From NCBI RefSeq assembly GCF_042466685.1, contig NZ_CP170448.1:3658001-3722000 (forward strand): a stretch of 64,000 nt of DNA. Direction: 5' to 3'. This stretch comes from Vreelandella sp042466685 (GTDB taxonomy: Bacteria > Pseudomonadota > Gammaproteobacteria > Pseudomonadales > Halomonadaceae). Numbering within the stretch: the stretch's first letter is position 1; each line of letters starts with the position of its first letter. A model generated the notes under the pieces. That model ran no database searches. It saw nothing but the letters and a program-made list of their open reading frames with translations, and was not told where the DNA came from. The translations under genes and the position numbers were made by a program. Shown piece after piece: positions 7,071 to 15,836 of the stretch.

Positions 7071-8762
7071 ATGAACGAGACGATACTTGCACTTCTGGCC
7101 TTCCTGCCGCTGTTGCTGGCCGGTATTTTGCTCATCGGGTTTAAAATACCTGCCAAGATAGCGATGCCAATTGTTTTCCTGACCGCCGCCATTATTGGCT
7201 TAACCGCTTGGGATATGTCGTTTAGCCGCGTGGCGGCGTCGACTATTCAAGGTTTGATTCAAACCGCTGGTCTTTTGTGGATCATCTTTGGCGCCATCCT
7301 GCTGCTTAACACCCTTAAGCACTCGGGTGGTATTACCGCTATTCGCAACGGCTTTTCAGGCATTAGCCCTGACCGTCGCGTTCAGGCGCTGATTGTTGCC
7401 TGGCTGTTTGGCTGCTTTATCGAAGGCGCTTCAGGCTTCGGTACGCCCGCCGCCGTTGCCGCACCGCTGATGGTTGCTCTCGGCTTCCCGGCGTTGGCAG
7501 CGGTGGTCGTGGGTATGATGATTCAATCAACGCCGGTCTCGTTTGGCGCAGTAGGCACGCCTATTGTGGTCGGGGTCGGCAGTGGCCTGGATCGTGCTGG
7601 TATTAGCGCCGAACTCGACTCGGTAGGCTCTAGCTGGGATGTCTTCTTCCAGCTTGTGACCAGCGAAGTGGCGATTACGCACGGTATCGTGGGTATTTTA
7701 ATGCCGCTGATTCTGGTCACCGTGATGGTGCGCTTCTTTGGTGCTAATAAATCGTGGAAAGAGGGACTGTCGATTACCCCTTTCGCCATCTTTACCGGTA
7801 TTTGCTTCGTAGTGCCTTACATGCTGGTAGGCGTGCTATTGGGCCCTGAATTCCCTTCAATGATCGGCGCGATGGTGGGCCTGGCCATTGTGGTTCCCGC
7901 TGCCAAACGCGGCTTTTTGATGCCAAAAGATACCTGGGATTTCCCCGAGTCCTCCTCTTGGCCAGACGAGTGGATCGGTAACCTGCAGATCAAGCTTGAA
8001 GACGTTGTTGGTAGAGCGCCTATGTCCACATTCAAAGGCTGGGTACCCTACGTACTGCTGGCACTGTTCTTGGTGGCCTCACGCACCATCGAGCCGTTGC
8101 GTAACGCGCTGACCTCGATCAACCTCAGTTGGAATAATATCCTTGGCGAAGCGGGCGTAAGCGGTGGCGTTCAGCCGCTCTATCTGCCGGGCGGTATTAT
8201 TATTGCCGTGGTCATCGTCACCTACTTCCTGCACCGTATGAATCCGCAAAAAATCAGCGCCGCGGTGTCTGAATCGACCAAAACGATTTTTGGTGCTGGC
8301 TTCGTGTTGATCTTTACCGTGCCGATGGTGCGTATTTTGATCAACTCTGGCGTCAACGGTGCGGATCTTGTTTCGATGCCGGTGATGATGGCCCAGGCAG
8401 TAGCCGACAGTGTGGGCGGTATTTATCCCTTCTTTGCCCCCGCGGTTGGAGCGATGGGCGCCTTCATTGCAGGCTCCAACACGGTATCTAACCTGATGTT
8501 GGCGGAATTCCAGTTCAGCGTTGCTGAAACCCTGGGGCTTTCCACGGCCATGATGGTGGCGCTGCAGGCAGTCGGTGCCGCGGCGGGTAACATGATCGCT
8601 ATCCATAACGTGGTGGCCGCATCCGCCACGGTCGGGTTGCTGGGCCGCGAGGGTGCAACGATCCGTAAGACGATTCTGCCCACCCTCTACTACCTCATCT
8701 TTACCGGCATCATCGCGCTGGTTGCGTTCTACGTTATTGGCGTTACGGATCCATTGATGTGA
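7071..8762 (+). CDS. lldP: L-lactate permease family transporter (LldP/GlcA), probably for glycolate or lactate
   Basis: 563 residues of multiple hydrophobic helices from end to end, the usual size for the LctP family (E. coli LldP and GlcA are ~550-560). Characteristic segments are FIEGASGFGTPAAVAAPLMVALGFPALAAVVVGMMIQSTPVSFGAVGTP (split here only as a landmark around residues 116-165) and a C-terminal GAFIAGSNTVSNLMLAEFQ. It imports 2-hydroxymonocarboxylates with protons. The shared operator with glcDEF argues for glycolate as a physiological substrate; lactate remains possible. It is monocistronic, ending at a bidirectional terminator. Confidence 0.9.
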   Translation: MNETILALLAFLPLLLAGILLIGFKIPAKIAMPIVFLTAAIIGLTAWDMSFSRVAASTIQGLIQTAGLLWIIFGAILLLNTLKHSGGITAIRNGFSGISPDRRVQALIVAWLFGCFIEGASGFGTPAAVAAPLMVALGFPALAAVVVGMMIQSTPVSFGAVGTPIVVGVGSGLDRAGISAELDSVGSSWDVFFQLVTSEVAITHGIVGILMPLILVTVMVRFFGANKSWKEGLSITPFAIFTGICFVVPYMLVGVLLGPEFPSMIGAMVGLAIVVPAAKRGFLMPKDTWDFPESSSWPDEWIGNLQIKLEDVVGRAPMSTFKGWVPYVLLALFLVASRTIEPLRNALTSINLSWNNILGEAGVSGGVQPLYLPGGIIIAVVIVTYFLHRMNPQKISAAVSESTKTIFGAGFVLIFTVPMVRILINSGVNGADLVSMPVMMAQAVADSVGGIYPFFAPAVGAMGAFIAGSNTVSNLMLAEFQFSVAETLGLSTAMMVALQAVGAAAGNMIAIHNVVAASATVGLLGREGATIRKTILPTLYYLIFTGIIALVAFYVIGVTDPLM

Positions 8763-8801
8763 TGTGAAGATGTGGTCGTTAGCGCTACGTTAGAAGAAGC
8801 A

Positions 8802-8829
8802 CAACCCCCCAGGTCTTGGCCTGGGGGGT
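8802..8829. terminator. Bidirectional terminator between the permease and the carbonic-anhydrase-like gene
   Basis: An 11-bp stem (AACCCCCCAGG / CCTGGGGGGTT) with a 6-nt loop lies between two convergent genes. A short T-rich tail (GCTGTTT) follows on the plus strand. Confidence 0.8.
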
Positions 8830-8842
8830 TGCTGTTTACCCC

Positions 8843-9367
8843 CTAGCCAATCCGTTTTAGCTCTTGGCTGTGGCGCTTACCGCGCTCCACGTAGCCCTGG
8901 GCATTCTTCTTCATACCCGCCACCGCTTCCTCTGAAAGCTCTCTAACGACCCTGGCAGGGGAGCCCACAATTAACGAGTTGGGCGGAAACACCGCGCCCT
9001 CCTTAATAAAAGCACCAGCACCGACCAGGCTATTCTCCCCAATCACCGCGCCATTGAGCACGACGGCCTGGATACCGATTAAGCAGCCATCGCCCACAGT
9101 GCAGCCATGCAGCATGGCTTGATGCCCAACCGTCACGCCTTTGCCAACTTTGAGCGGAAAACCGGGATCAGCGTGCAGTACGGCACCGTCCTGAATGTTG
9201 CTCTCTTCGCCCACTTCAAGGTGATCGCTATCACCACGTAGCACGGCCTGATACCAGACGCTAGCGCGGGATTTTAACGTTACCTGACCGATAACATCCG
9301 CCGTTTCCGCAATATAGACATCGTCATGGATGTTGGGCTGGTGCTCGCCGTATTGGTAAATGGCCAC
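8843..9367 (-). CDS. Gamma-carbonic-anhydrase family hexapeptide-repeat protein (YrdA/PaaY-like)
   Basis: 174 residues with tandem left-handed beta-helix repeats ([LIV]-G-x4 pattern), for example IGQVTLKSRASVWYQAVLRG, VGHQAMLHGCTVGDGCLIG and IGENSLVGAGAFIKEG. Candidate metal-ligand histidines occur in VLHADPG, VGHQ and MLHG. The start is a GTG at 9367 with GGAGG 5 nt upstream. Homologues are zinc/iron carbonic anhydrases or thioesterases; activity cannot be decided here. It is the last gene of the long minus-strand run, 34 bp below the YdiJ-like gene. Confidence 0.85.
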   Translation of the reverse strand: MAIYQYGEHQPNIHDDVYIAETADVIGQVTLKSRASVWYQAVLRGDSDHLEVGEESNIQDGAVLHADPGFPLKVGKGVTVGHQAMLHGCTVGDGCLIGIQAVVLNGAVIGENSLVGAGAFIKEGAVFPPNSLIVGSPARVVRELSEEAVAGMKKNAQGYVERGKRHSQELKRIG

Positions 9368-9401
9368 GGAGACCTCCTAGGTTATTATTGGTGTACCGCG
9401 T

Positions 9402-12400
9402 TCAGGCTAGCGCTTGTTCCAGCAATCGAGCAACGTGAATCGCCTCGCGGCCGCTGCCATCGTGAATCTGATGGCGACAGCTGGTGCCATCGGCAATCAG
9501 CACCGCCTTGCTATCCGACTTGCGAATAGCGGGCAGTAGCGACAGCTCTGCCATTTTTATCGAGGCATCGTAGTGCTCTGCTTCGTAGCCGAAGCTGCCC
9601 GCCATTCCACAGCAGGAGGACTCTATAGTCTCGACTTTGAGATTGGGAACCCAACCCAGCACCTGCTCGACGGGACGCAGTGCATCAAACGCCTTTTGAT
9701 GGCAGTGGCCGTGTAGCATGGCCCGTTCGTAGTTCAGCGGCTTAAGTTCAAGGGGAAGCTGATCCGCCGCACGCGCTTTGACCAAAAACTCTTCAAACAG
9801 ATAAGCGGATTCCGACAGCGCCTTCGCTTCTTCGCCAAAGCCGTACTGCCGGAACTCATCGCGCATGCTGAGCAAACAAGAGGGTTCCAGGCCCACTATC
9901 GCCACGCCCCGCTCTACAAACGGCATCAGGTGCTTAAGGGTACGCTTGGCTTCAGCCTTGGCTTTATCAAACTGACCGGAAGAGAGGTAGGTACGCCCAC
10001 AGCAGAGTGGCCGCTGTCCCTTGGTCACATTGAGATGTACGCGGTAGCCCGCCGCTTCCAGCACCCGCTTGGCCGCTTTGGCGTTGTCGCCCTCCATATA
10101 GTTATTGAAGGTATCCACAAACAGCAGCACTTCCCACTCAGAGGTGACTGGCTGCCTAGTCGCCTCGGCACTGGCGAGAAAATTACCGTTAAATACCGGC
10201 AGCGAGCGCTGGGGCGCCAGCTTTAGCGCCTGCTTGATCTGCTTAGCCAGAAACGGCACTCGCTCAGCGCCATTTACCAGGGCAGAAAACTTGCTAGCCC
10301 AGGGTGCGTAACGCGGCATTTCACCGACCATCCGATCACGCAGCGATAAGCCTTTAACACGAGCACGGGCAGTACGCGCCTCTATCTTGAACTTGGCCAT
10401 ATCCACGCCCGTAGGGCAGTCACGCTTGCAGCCCTTGCACGATACGCAGAGATCCAGCGCCTCTTTCACATCGTCACTGGCCAGCCCTTCATCACCTAGC
10501 TGCCCCGAGAGCACCAAGCGCAGCGTATTGGCTCGGCCGCGAGTCAGGTGCTGCTCATCTTTCGTTACACGGAAGCTGGGGCACATGGTGCCCGCATCAA
10601 ACTTGCGGCAGTGACCGTTGTTGTTGCACATCTCCACCGCCATGGCCAAGCCATGGGTGGCGTCGCCGCCGGAGCCTGGAGCGGTTTGCTCGCCGGTAAG
10701 CGGGTCGCGCTTCACGTTCCAGGCAGACCAATCAAATACCGGGGTTAGCGGGATTGTGGTGTAACTTTTCGGAAAACGAAAATAGCGCTCGTCATCCATT
10801 TTGGGGGTATCAACGATTTTACCGGGATTAAACAGGTTCTCAGGGTCAAACAGCTGCTTTATTTCGCGGAAGGCATTGTTGACCGTTTCGCCAAACTGCC
10901 ACGCCACCCACTCGCCACGGCAGATACCGTCGCCATGCTCGCCGGAGTAGGCGCCTTTGTATTCGCGCACTAACGCGGAGGCCAGCTCGGCGATTTCACG
11001 CATTTTCTCCGCGCCATCCCGGCGCATATCGAGAATTGGCCGCACGTGCAGCGTGCCAACGCCTGCGTGGGCGTACCAAGTACCCTCCGTGCCGTAGCGG
11101 TTAAATACCTCGGTGAGCTTATCGGTGTACTCGGCCAAGTGTTCAAGTGGCACCGCACAATCTTCAATAAACGAGACCGGCTTACCGTCGCCCTTCATGC
11201 TCATCATGATGTTGAGCCCGGCTTTGCGCACGTTCCATAGCGCTTTCTGCTCGGCGGCCTCGGGCATATCCACCACGCTTCTCGGCAGGCCTAAATCGCC
11301 CATTAGCTCATTAAGCCCGCGCAGTGCCTCAAGCTGCGCTGCGTGGTCGTGACCGGCAAACTCCACGAGAAGAATGGCTTCCGGCTTGCCGATTAGCGCT
11401 TTTTCAATGACCGGGCGGAACGCGGGGTTCTCCAGCGACAGCTCGATCATGGTGCGGTCAACCAGCTCCACCGCCGTGGGGCCAAGTTTGACGATATGCT
11501 GGGTAAAATCCATCGCCTGGTAGAAGGTCGGGAAGTTCACCACCCCCAACACCTTCTGCTCGGGCAGCGGTGACAGTCTGAGTTTGATGCGTTGGCTTAC
11601 CCCTAGCGTACCTTCCGACCCCACCAGCAAGTGAGCCAGGTTGGCGCGATGGTCTGGGTCGTAAGGCATTGGGTTCTGGCAATCGAACAGATCCAGGTTG
11701 TAGCCACCGACCCGACGCAGCACTTTAGGAAAGTGATCACGAATTTCCGGGCCCACACGCTCCGCAATCGCTCTCACCTGCTGGGCAAGGCGCTGTTCAC
11801 GAGAGCCCTCTGCGAAGTTGTCAACGAAACCAACACTCGCCGCGCTGCCATCCGCCAATAGCGCGTCCACGCCCAGCACGTTGTGCACCATGTTGCCGTA
11901 GTAGATCGAGCGCGATCCGCAGGAGTTATTGCCCGCCATACCGCCGATGGTGCACTGGGCGCTGGTGGAAACGTCGACTGGATACCAGAGCCCGTGGGGT
12001 TTAAGCCAGGCGTTGAGATGATCCAGCACCATGCCGGGCTCGACCACCACGGTGCGCGCCTCGACATCGAACTCAACCACTTGATTAAGCCAGCGGGTAG
12101 TGTCGATCACCAGCGCTTCACCGACGGTTTGGCCACACTGGCTGGTACCCGCGCCCCGGGCCAAGATCGGTATCTTGGCATCACGAGCAATATCCAACGC
12201 TATTTTCAGATCTTGCTGATGGCGTGGAATCACCACACCCACCGGCGTCACCTGATAAATGGAGGCGTCGGTTGCGTAGCGCCCACGGGTTGCCCGATCA
12301 AACAGCACCTCCCCCGCTATTTCTCGGGATAAACGCTCGGCTAATTCGCCGAGCGGTTTAATCTTGGCATCACGGGACGGGTGTTGGTTCGTCAGAGACG

Positions 12401-12404
12401 TCAT
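9402..12404 (-). CDS. ydiJ: FAD-linked and [4Fe-4S] D-2-hydroxyacid dehydrogenase (YdiJ-like)
   Basis: 1,000 residues combining a GlcD-like and a GlcF-like half. A PCMH FAD-binding domain comes first (GAGTSQCGQTVGEALVIDTTRW; CTIGGMAGNNSCGSRS), then the FAD-oxidase C domain with HAGVGTLHVRP and YSGEHGDGICRGEW. Two ferredoxin-type clusters follow (CNNNGHCRKFDAGTMCPSF, and CVSCKGCKRDCPTG near residue 655). Two C-terminal CCG cysteine-rich modules end the protein (CCGRTY near 803 and SSCCGMAGSFGYE near 931). E. coli YdiJ oxidises D-2-hydroxyglutarate; other relatives act on D-lactate. Start ATG 12404 behind GGGGGAGAG. It sits 18 bp below the aminotransferase gene and is probably in the same operon. 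Confidence 0.88.
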   Translation of the reverse strand: MTSLTNQHPSRDAKIKPLGELAERLSREIAGEVLFDRATRGRYATDASIYQVTPVGVVIPRHQQDLKIALDIARDAKIPILARGAGTSQCGQTVGEALVIDTTRWLNQVVEFDVEARTVVVEPGMVLDHLNAWLKPHGLWYPVDVSTSAQCTIGGMAGNNSCGSRSIYYGNMVHNVLGVDALLADGSAASVGFVDNFAEGSREQRLAQQVRAIAERVGPEIRDHFPKVLRRVGGYNLDLFDCQNPMPYDPDHRANLAHLLVGSEGTLGVSQRIKLRLSPLPEQKVLGVVNFPTFYQAMDFTQHIVKLGPTAVELVDRTMIELSLENPAFRPVIEKALIGKPEAILLVEFAGHDHAAQLEALRGLNELMGDLGLPRSVVDMPEAAEQKALWNVRKAGLNIMMSMKGDGKPVSFIEDCAVPLEHLAEYTDKLTEVFNRYGTEGTWYAHAGVGTLHVRPILDMRRDGAEKMREIAELASALVREYKGAYSGEHGDGICRGEWVAWQFGETVNNAFREIKQLFDPENLFNPGKIVDTPKMDDERYFRFPKSYTTIPLTPVFDWSAWNVKRDPLTGEQTAPGSGGDATHGLAMAVEMCNNNGHCRKFDAGTMCPSFRVTKDEQHLTRGRANTLRLVLSGQLGDEGLASDDVKEALDLCVSCKGCKRDCPTGVDMAKFKIEARTARARVKGLSLRDRMVGEMPRYAPWASKFSALVNGAERVPFLAKQIKQALKLAPQRSLPVFNGNFLASAEATRQPVTSEWEVLLFVDTFNNYMEGDNAKAAKRVLEAAGYRVHLNVTKGQRPLCCGRTYLSSGQFDKAKAEAKRTLKHLMPFVERGVAIVGLEPSCLLSMRDEFRQYGFGEEAKALSESAYLFEEFLVKARAADQLPLELKPLNYERAMLHGHCHQKAFDALRPVEQVLGWVPNLKVETIESSCCGMAGSFGYEAEHYDASIKMAELSLLPAIRKSDSKAVLIADGTSCRHQIHDGSGREAIHVARLLEQALA

Positions 12405-12422
12405 ATGGCTCTCCCCCGTCGT

Positions 12423-13634
12423 TTAGCGCTTGCCTGCGTTTAGCGGGTTAGCCGCAAAGTAGTCCAGCGCTGCCGTCACGCCGCTGCCTTTGAGATTAAC
12501 CCCGGACAGCTTCATGCCCGCTTCACAGCCGCCCAGGGTGGCAATCAGCGTAAGGTCATTGCAATCGCCCAAGTGGCCAATACGGAACATTTTTCCTTTG
12601 GCCTTGCCCAGTCCCATGCCTAATGAGAGGTCAAAACGCTCATAGATAATCTTGCGCACCGCATCTGCATCGACACCTTCAGGCATCACCACGCCAGTCA
12701 GCACCGGCGAGTAAACAGACGGATCCAAGCACTGAATCTCAAGCCCCCACGCCTCTACCGCCGCACGCACCCCAGCGGCCCAGCGCTGGTGGCGGGCCAG
12801 CACGTTGTCCATGCCTTCATCCAGCAGCATATCCAGCGCTTCATTCAGGCCGTACAACAGGTTGGTGCTGGGCGTGTAGGGCCAGTAGCCGTTTTTGTTG
12901 GCTTCTAAAATTTCATCCCAAGCCCAGAAGCTTTTAGGCAGTTTTGCCTGCTGGCTGGCTTCAATCGCTTTTGGCGAGAGCGCGTTAAAGCTAATGCCCG
13001 GTGGCAGCATCAGGCCTTTTTGCGAGCCGGAGACGGTGACATCAACGCCCCACTCATCATGGCGGTACTCGGCGCTGGCCAACCCGGAAATGGTATCGAC
13101 AATCAGCAGTGCCGGGTGGCCCGCTGCATCAATGGCTTTACGCACGGCGGCAATGTCGCTGGTCACGCCGGTCGAAGTCTCGTTATGCACCACACAGACC
13201 GCTTTAAGCTCGTGGTTGGTATCCTCTTTCAGGCGCGCTTCGATCATGTCGGCCTGAACACCGTGGCGCCAACCTTCATAGCCCGGCAAACCCAAAAACT
13301 CGGGCTGCACATCCAAACGCAAGGCCATTTTGTGCCACAGCGTAGCGAAGTGCCCTGTCTCGAACATCAATACACGGTCACCCGGCGACATGGTATTGGC
13401 CAACGCCGCTTCCCAGGCCCCCGTGCCCGATGCCGGGTAGATAATGACCGGATTCTCGGTGTTGAAGATTTTTTGAATCTTGCTCAGTAACTCAAGCCCT
13501 AACGCACCAAACTCAGGCCCACGATGGTCGATGGTGGGCAGGCTCATCGCCCGCAAAATACGGTCTGGCACCGGTGAAGGGCCAGGAATCTGCAAAAAGT
13601 GACGACCGGATGGGTGAAAATTAAGCTTTAACAT
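12423..13634 (-). CDS. Class V aminotransferase, serine--glyoxylate type
   Basis: 403 residues. The N terminus (GRHFLQIPGPSPVPDRILRAM, with TIDHRGPEF) and the PLP-lysine motif SGSQKG (Lys206) closely match serine/alanine-glyoxylate aminotransferases, which make glycine and hydroxypyruvate from serine and glyoxylate. IVDTISGLAS carries the PLP-ring aspartate. Ureidoglycine-glyoxylate aminotransferase of purine catabolism is a close relative and cannot be excluded, given the urate genes 10 kb away, but the N-terminal signature favours the SgaA type. AGGAACC precedes the ATG. Its role fits glyoxylate made by GlcDEF or by the neighbouring operon. Confidence 0.85.
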   Translation of the reverse strand: MLKLNFHPSGRHFLQIPGPSPVPDRILRAMSLPTIDHRGPEFGALGLELLSKIQKIFNTENPVIIYPASGTGAWEAALANTMSPGDRVLMFETGHFATLWHKMALRLDVQPEFLGLPGYEGWRHGVQADMIEARLKEDTNHELKAVCVVHNETSTGVTSDIAAVRKAIDAAGHPALLIVDTISGLASAEYRHDEWGVDVTVSGSQKGLMLPPGISFNALSPKAIEASQQAKLPKSFWAWDEILEANKNGYWPYTPSTNLLYGLNEALDMLLDEGMDNVLARHQRWAAGVRAAVEAWGLEIQCLDPSVYSPVLTGVVMPEGVDADAVRKIIYERFDLSLGMGLGKAKGKMFRIGHLGDCNDLTLIATLGGCEAGMKLSGVNLKGSGVTAALDYFAANPLNAGKR

Positions 13635-13735
13635 GATGAGGTTCCTGTTTGTTGTTGTCAGGCTAAGCGCTAGCTCTATCGATTAGCGTTATTCAAAATG
13701 GATAATGAATGCAATTACTCACATCAAAAAAAGCG

Positions 13736-14923
13736 CTATTTGATGCATCCTTCAGCACGTAACGCATCAAGCTCAGCGCCAGAGAACCCTAAGCTGTCGA
13801 GCACTTCATCGGTATGCTGGGCAAACAGTGGTGCGGGGCTGCGAATTTGCGACGGTGTCGCTGAGAATTTGCTGGGAAATCCGATGGTTTTCATTTTGCC
13901 GATGACCGGATGCTCCATCTCCTGCACCATTCCCCGTGCTAAGTAGTGTTCATCCTGCATGGCCTGAGCGAAGTCGTTGATTGGCCCGGCGGGCACGCCA
14001 GCGCTATCACACAGTGCTAACCACTCATCGACGCTTTTATCCGCCATCAGCTCTTCCAGCAGCGTTTCCAGCGCTTCAACGTGTTGACCTCGATCCTGGT
14101 TGGTAATAAAGCGTGGGTCTTGCATGAGCTCTTCGCGCTTTAAGACATCCTGGCAGAAACGCTCCCAAGTGCGCTGGTTGGCGCAGCCGAGCATCAAAAA
14201 GCCATCGCTTGCTTTGACTGCTTGATAAGGGGCGGAGACACGGTGGCGCCAGCCCGTTGGCCCTGGTACCGTGCCTTCCGAGAAGTAAGCCGCCGCTTCC
14301 CAGGTAAACCAGGGCAGACCACACTCGGTGATGGCGATATCGATATGCTGCCCGGCGCCGGTTTTCATCTTGTGGATGCAGGCGGCAAGAATCGAATACG
14401 CCGCGGTTAAGCCACCGCCAATATCGTAAACCGCGATACCGGTTTTCAGTGGGCGCTTGCCCTCCTCCCCGGTCATCGACATCAAACCTGTCATGCCCTG
14501 CGCGACCAGATCAAAGCCCCCTTTGTGGCTATAGGGCCCGGTTTGGCCATAGCCTGAAATGGAGCAGTAGACGATGCCAGGGTTGATGGCTTTGATCGTG
14601 TCGTAGTCGATCTCAAGCGACTTGGTCACCCCGGGCCGGTAGTTCTCGACAATAACATCGGCATCAGCGGCCAAGCGGTAGAAGATTTGCCGCGCCCGCT
14701 CGTCTTTAAGATTGAGCGATATGCTCTTTTTGTTGCGGTTAATCTGCGAAAAACAGGTCGACTCGCCGTTGACGTAAGGGCCCATTTGGCGGCTGTCGTC
14801 CCCGCCGTTGAGCTTCTCGACTTTGATGACTTCAGCACCCATATCGGCCAGCACCATGGTGCAGTAGGGGCCTGCCATAATCTGTGATACATCGAGCACT
14901 TTTATATCTTGTAGGGGAAGCAT
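13736..14923 (-). CDS. CaiB/BaiF (family III) CoA-transferase
   Basis: 395 residues. Signatures are LDVSQIMAGPYCTMVLADMGAEVIKVE at the N terminus, a long NRNKKSISLNLK stretch, ENYRPG, and GGFDLVAQGMTGLMSMTG, where the aspartate of GGFD is expected to form the acyl-CoA anhydride. Family III enzymes move CoA between carboxylic acids. The gene is 37 bp below the crotonase-like gene and has a strong GGAG ribosome site, so it lies in the TRAP operon. The acid it activates is probably the TRAP substrate, which is unknown. Confidence 0.88.
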   Translation of the reverse strand: MLPLQDIKVLDVSQIMAGPYCTMVLADMGAEVIKVEKLNGGDDSRQMGPYVNGESTCFSQINRNKKSISLNLKDERARQIFYRLAADADVIVENYRPGVTKSLEIDYDTIKAINPGIVYCSISGYGQTGPYSHKGGFDLVAQGMTGLMSMTGEEGKRPLKTGIAVYDIGGGLTAAYSILAACIHKMKTGAGQHIDIAITECGLPWFTWEAAAYFSEGTVPGPTGWRHRVSAPYQAVKASDGFLMLGCANQRTWERFCQDVLKREELMQDPRFITNQDRGQHVEALETLLEELMADKSVDEWLALCDSAGVPAGPINDFAQAMQDEHYLARGMVQEMEHPVIGKMKTIGFPSKFSATPSQIRSPAPLFAQHTDEVLDSLGFSGAELDALRAEGCIK

Positions 14924-14960
14924 GCGCTCTCCTCCTAATGTGAAGTTTTAAACGCTAACG

Positions 14961-15767
14961 CTAGTGGCCAGACCACTCAAAGGGCGTTTTATTGACAAAC
15001 TTATCCACCGCCGCGGCGAAATCCCGGCTCATGTAGCAGGTGGTTACCCAGTCGTCGCTGGCCTCTGCAGGGAGTCTTCGCTCCTCTATCGCTCGGCCAA
15101 TCAGTGCCTTACTGGCCTGAAGCGTCAATGGCGCGCGCTTGGCAAAGGCTTCCGCCAGCGCAGCCACTTCGGCGTAAATCGCATCAGCGTCAAACAGCTG
15201 ATTTATCAGGCCCGCCGCATGGGCTTCGTCAGCACCAAACAACCGCGCCATCATCAGCGCTTCTTTAGTGCGTGCAACGCCAAGCATGTCGATCATGCGA
15301 GTAACATTGTTAATCGAAAGCGTATTGCCCAGCGTTTTGGCAATCGGCACGCCAAATTTCAGCGCTGGTGTGGCGTAGCGGAAGTCACACACCAGCGCAA
15401 TCGCCGCACCGCCACCGACACAGGCGCCTTCAATCAGCGCCAGGGTTGGCTTGGGAAAGGTTTCGAGTTTGCCCACCACACGGTCAATGCGCCGCTCATA
15501 GCCAATCGCATCTTCAGACTTACTAAAGCCCGAAAACTGGCTGATGTCGGTACCGGCGACAAAGGCTTCACCACCCACACCGTGAAGAACCACGGCATAC
15601 ACAGTGTCATCCTCGGCCAGCTGGTCGCAGTGCTTTTCCAGGGCGTCGTACATCTCCCAGGTCATGGCATTGCGGCTCTGGGGACGATTGAAGCCTATCC
15701 AGGCCACGCCATTGCGAACGGCGAATGTAACGCTGTCGACGAGTTGTCGTTCGTTTGTGCTGCTCAT
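14961..15767 (-). CDS. Crotonase-superfamily (enoyl-CoA hydratase/isomerase-like) protein lacking both usual catalytic glutamates
   Basis: 268 residues with a crotonase fold: NRPQSRNAMTWEMY, the oxyanion-hole segment GEAFVAGTDISQF, and GACVGGGAAIALVCDFR. At the first hydratase glutamate position (GGG-x-E-L-A in classical members) residue 122 is Ala. At the second (G-x-P-E) residue 142 is Ile. It is therefore unlikely to be a plain enoyl-CoA hydratase; other crotonase reactions (decarboxylation, isomerisation, hydrolysis, dehalogenation) use different residues. It is encoded between TRAP dctM and the CoA-transferase with an AAGGAG ribosome site, so it probably acts on the CoA thioester made by that transferase. 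Confidence 0.82.
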   Translation of the reverse strand: MSSTNERQLVDSVTFAVRNGVAWIGFNRPQSRNAMTWEMYDALEKHCDQLAEDDTVYAVVLHGVGGEAFVAGTDISQFSGFSKSEDAIGYERRIDRVVGKLETFPKPTLALIEGACVGGGAAIALVCDFRYATPALKFGVPIAKTLGNTLSINNVTRMIDMLGVARTKEALMMARLFGADEAHAAGLINQLFDADAIYAEVAALAEAFAKRAPLTLQASKALIGRAIEERRLPAEASDDWVTTCYMSRDFAAAVDKFVNKTPFEWSGH

Positions 15768-15836
15768 CAGCTTCTCCTTTCTGCCGCGCGCTGCCGGACG
15801 TTAGCGCCCGACATAGCACGCCCACAGGTCGCCTGC

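Noticed and set aside
12423..13634. Ureidoglycine-glyoxylate aminotransferase of the urate pathway
   Set aside because: The N-terminal and PLP-lysine signatures fit serine-glyoxylate enzymes better, and the gene lies in the TRAP/YdiJ run rather than with puuD-uraH. Kept as an alternative only.
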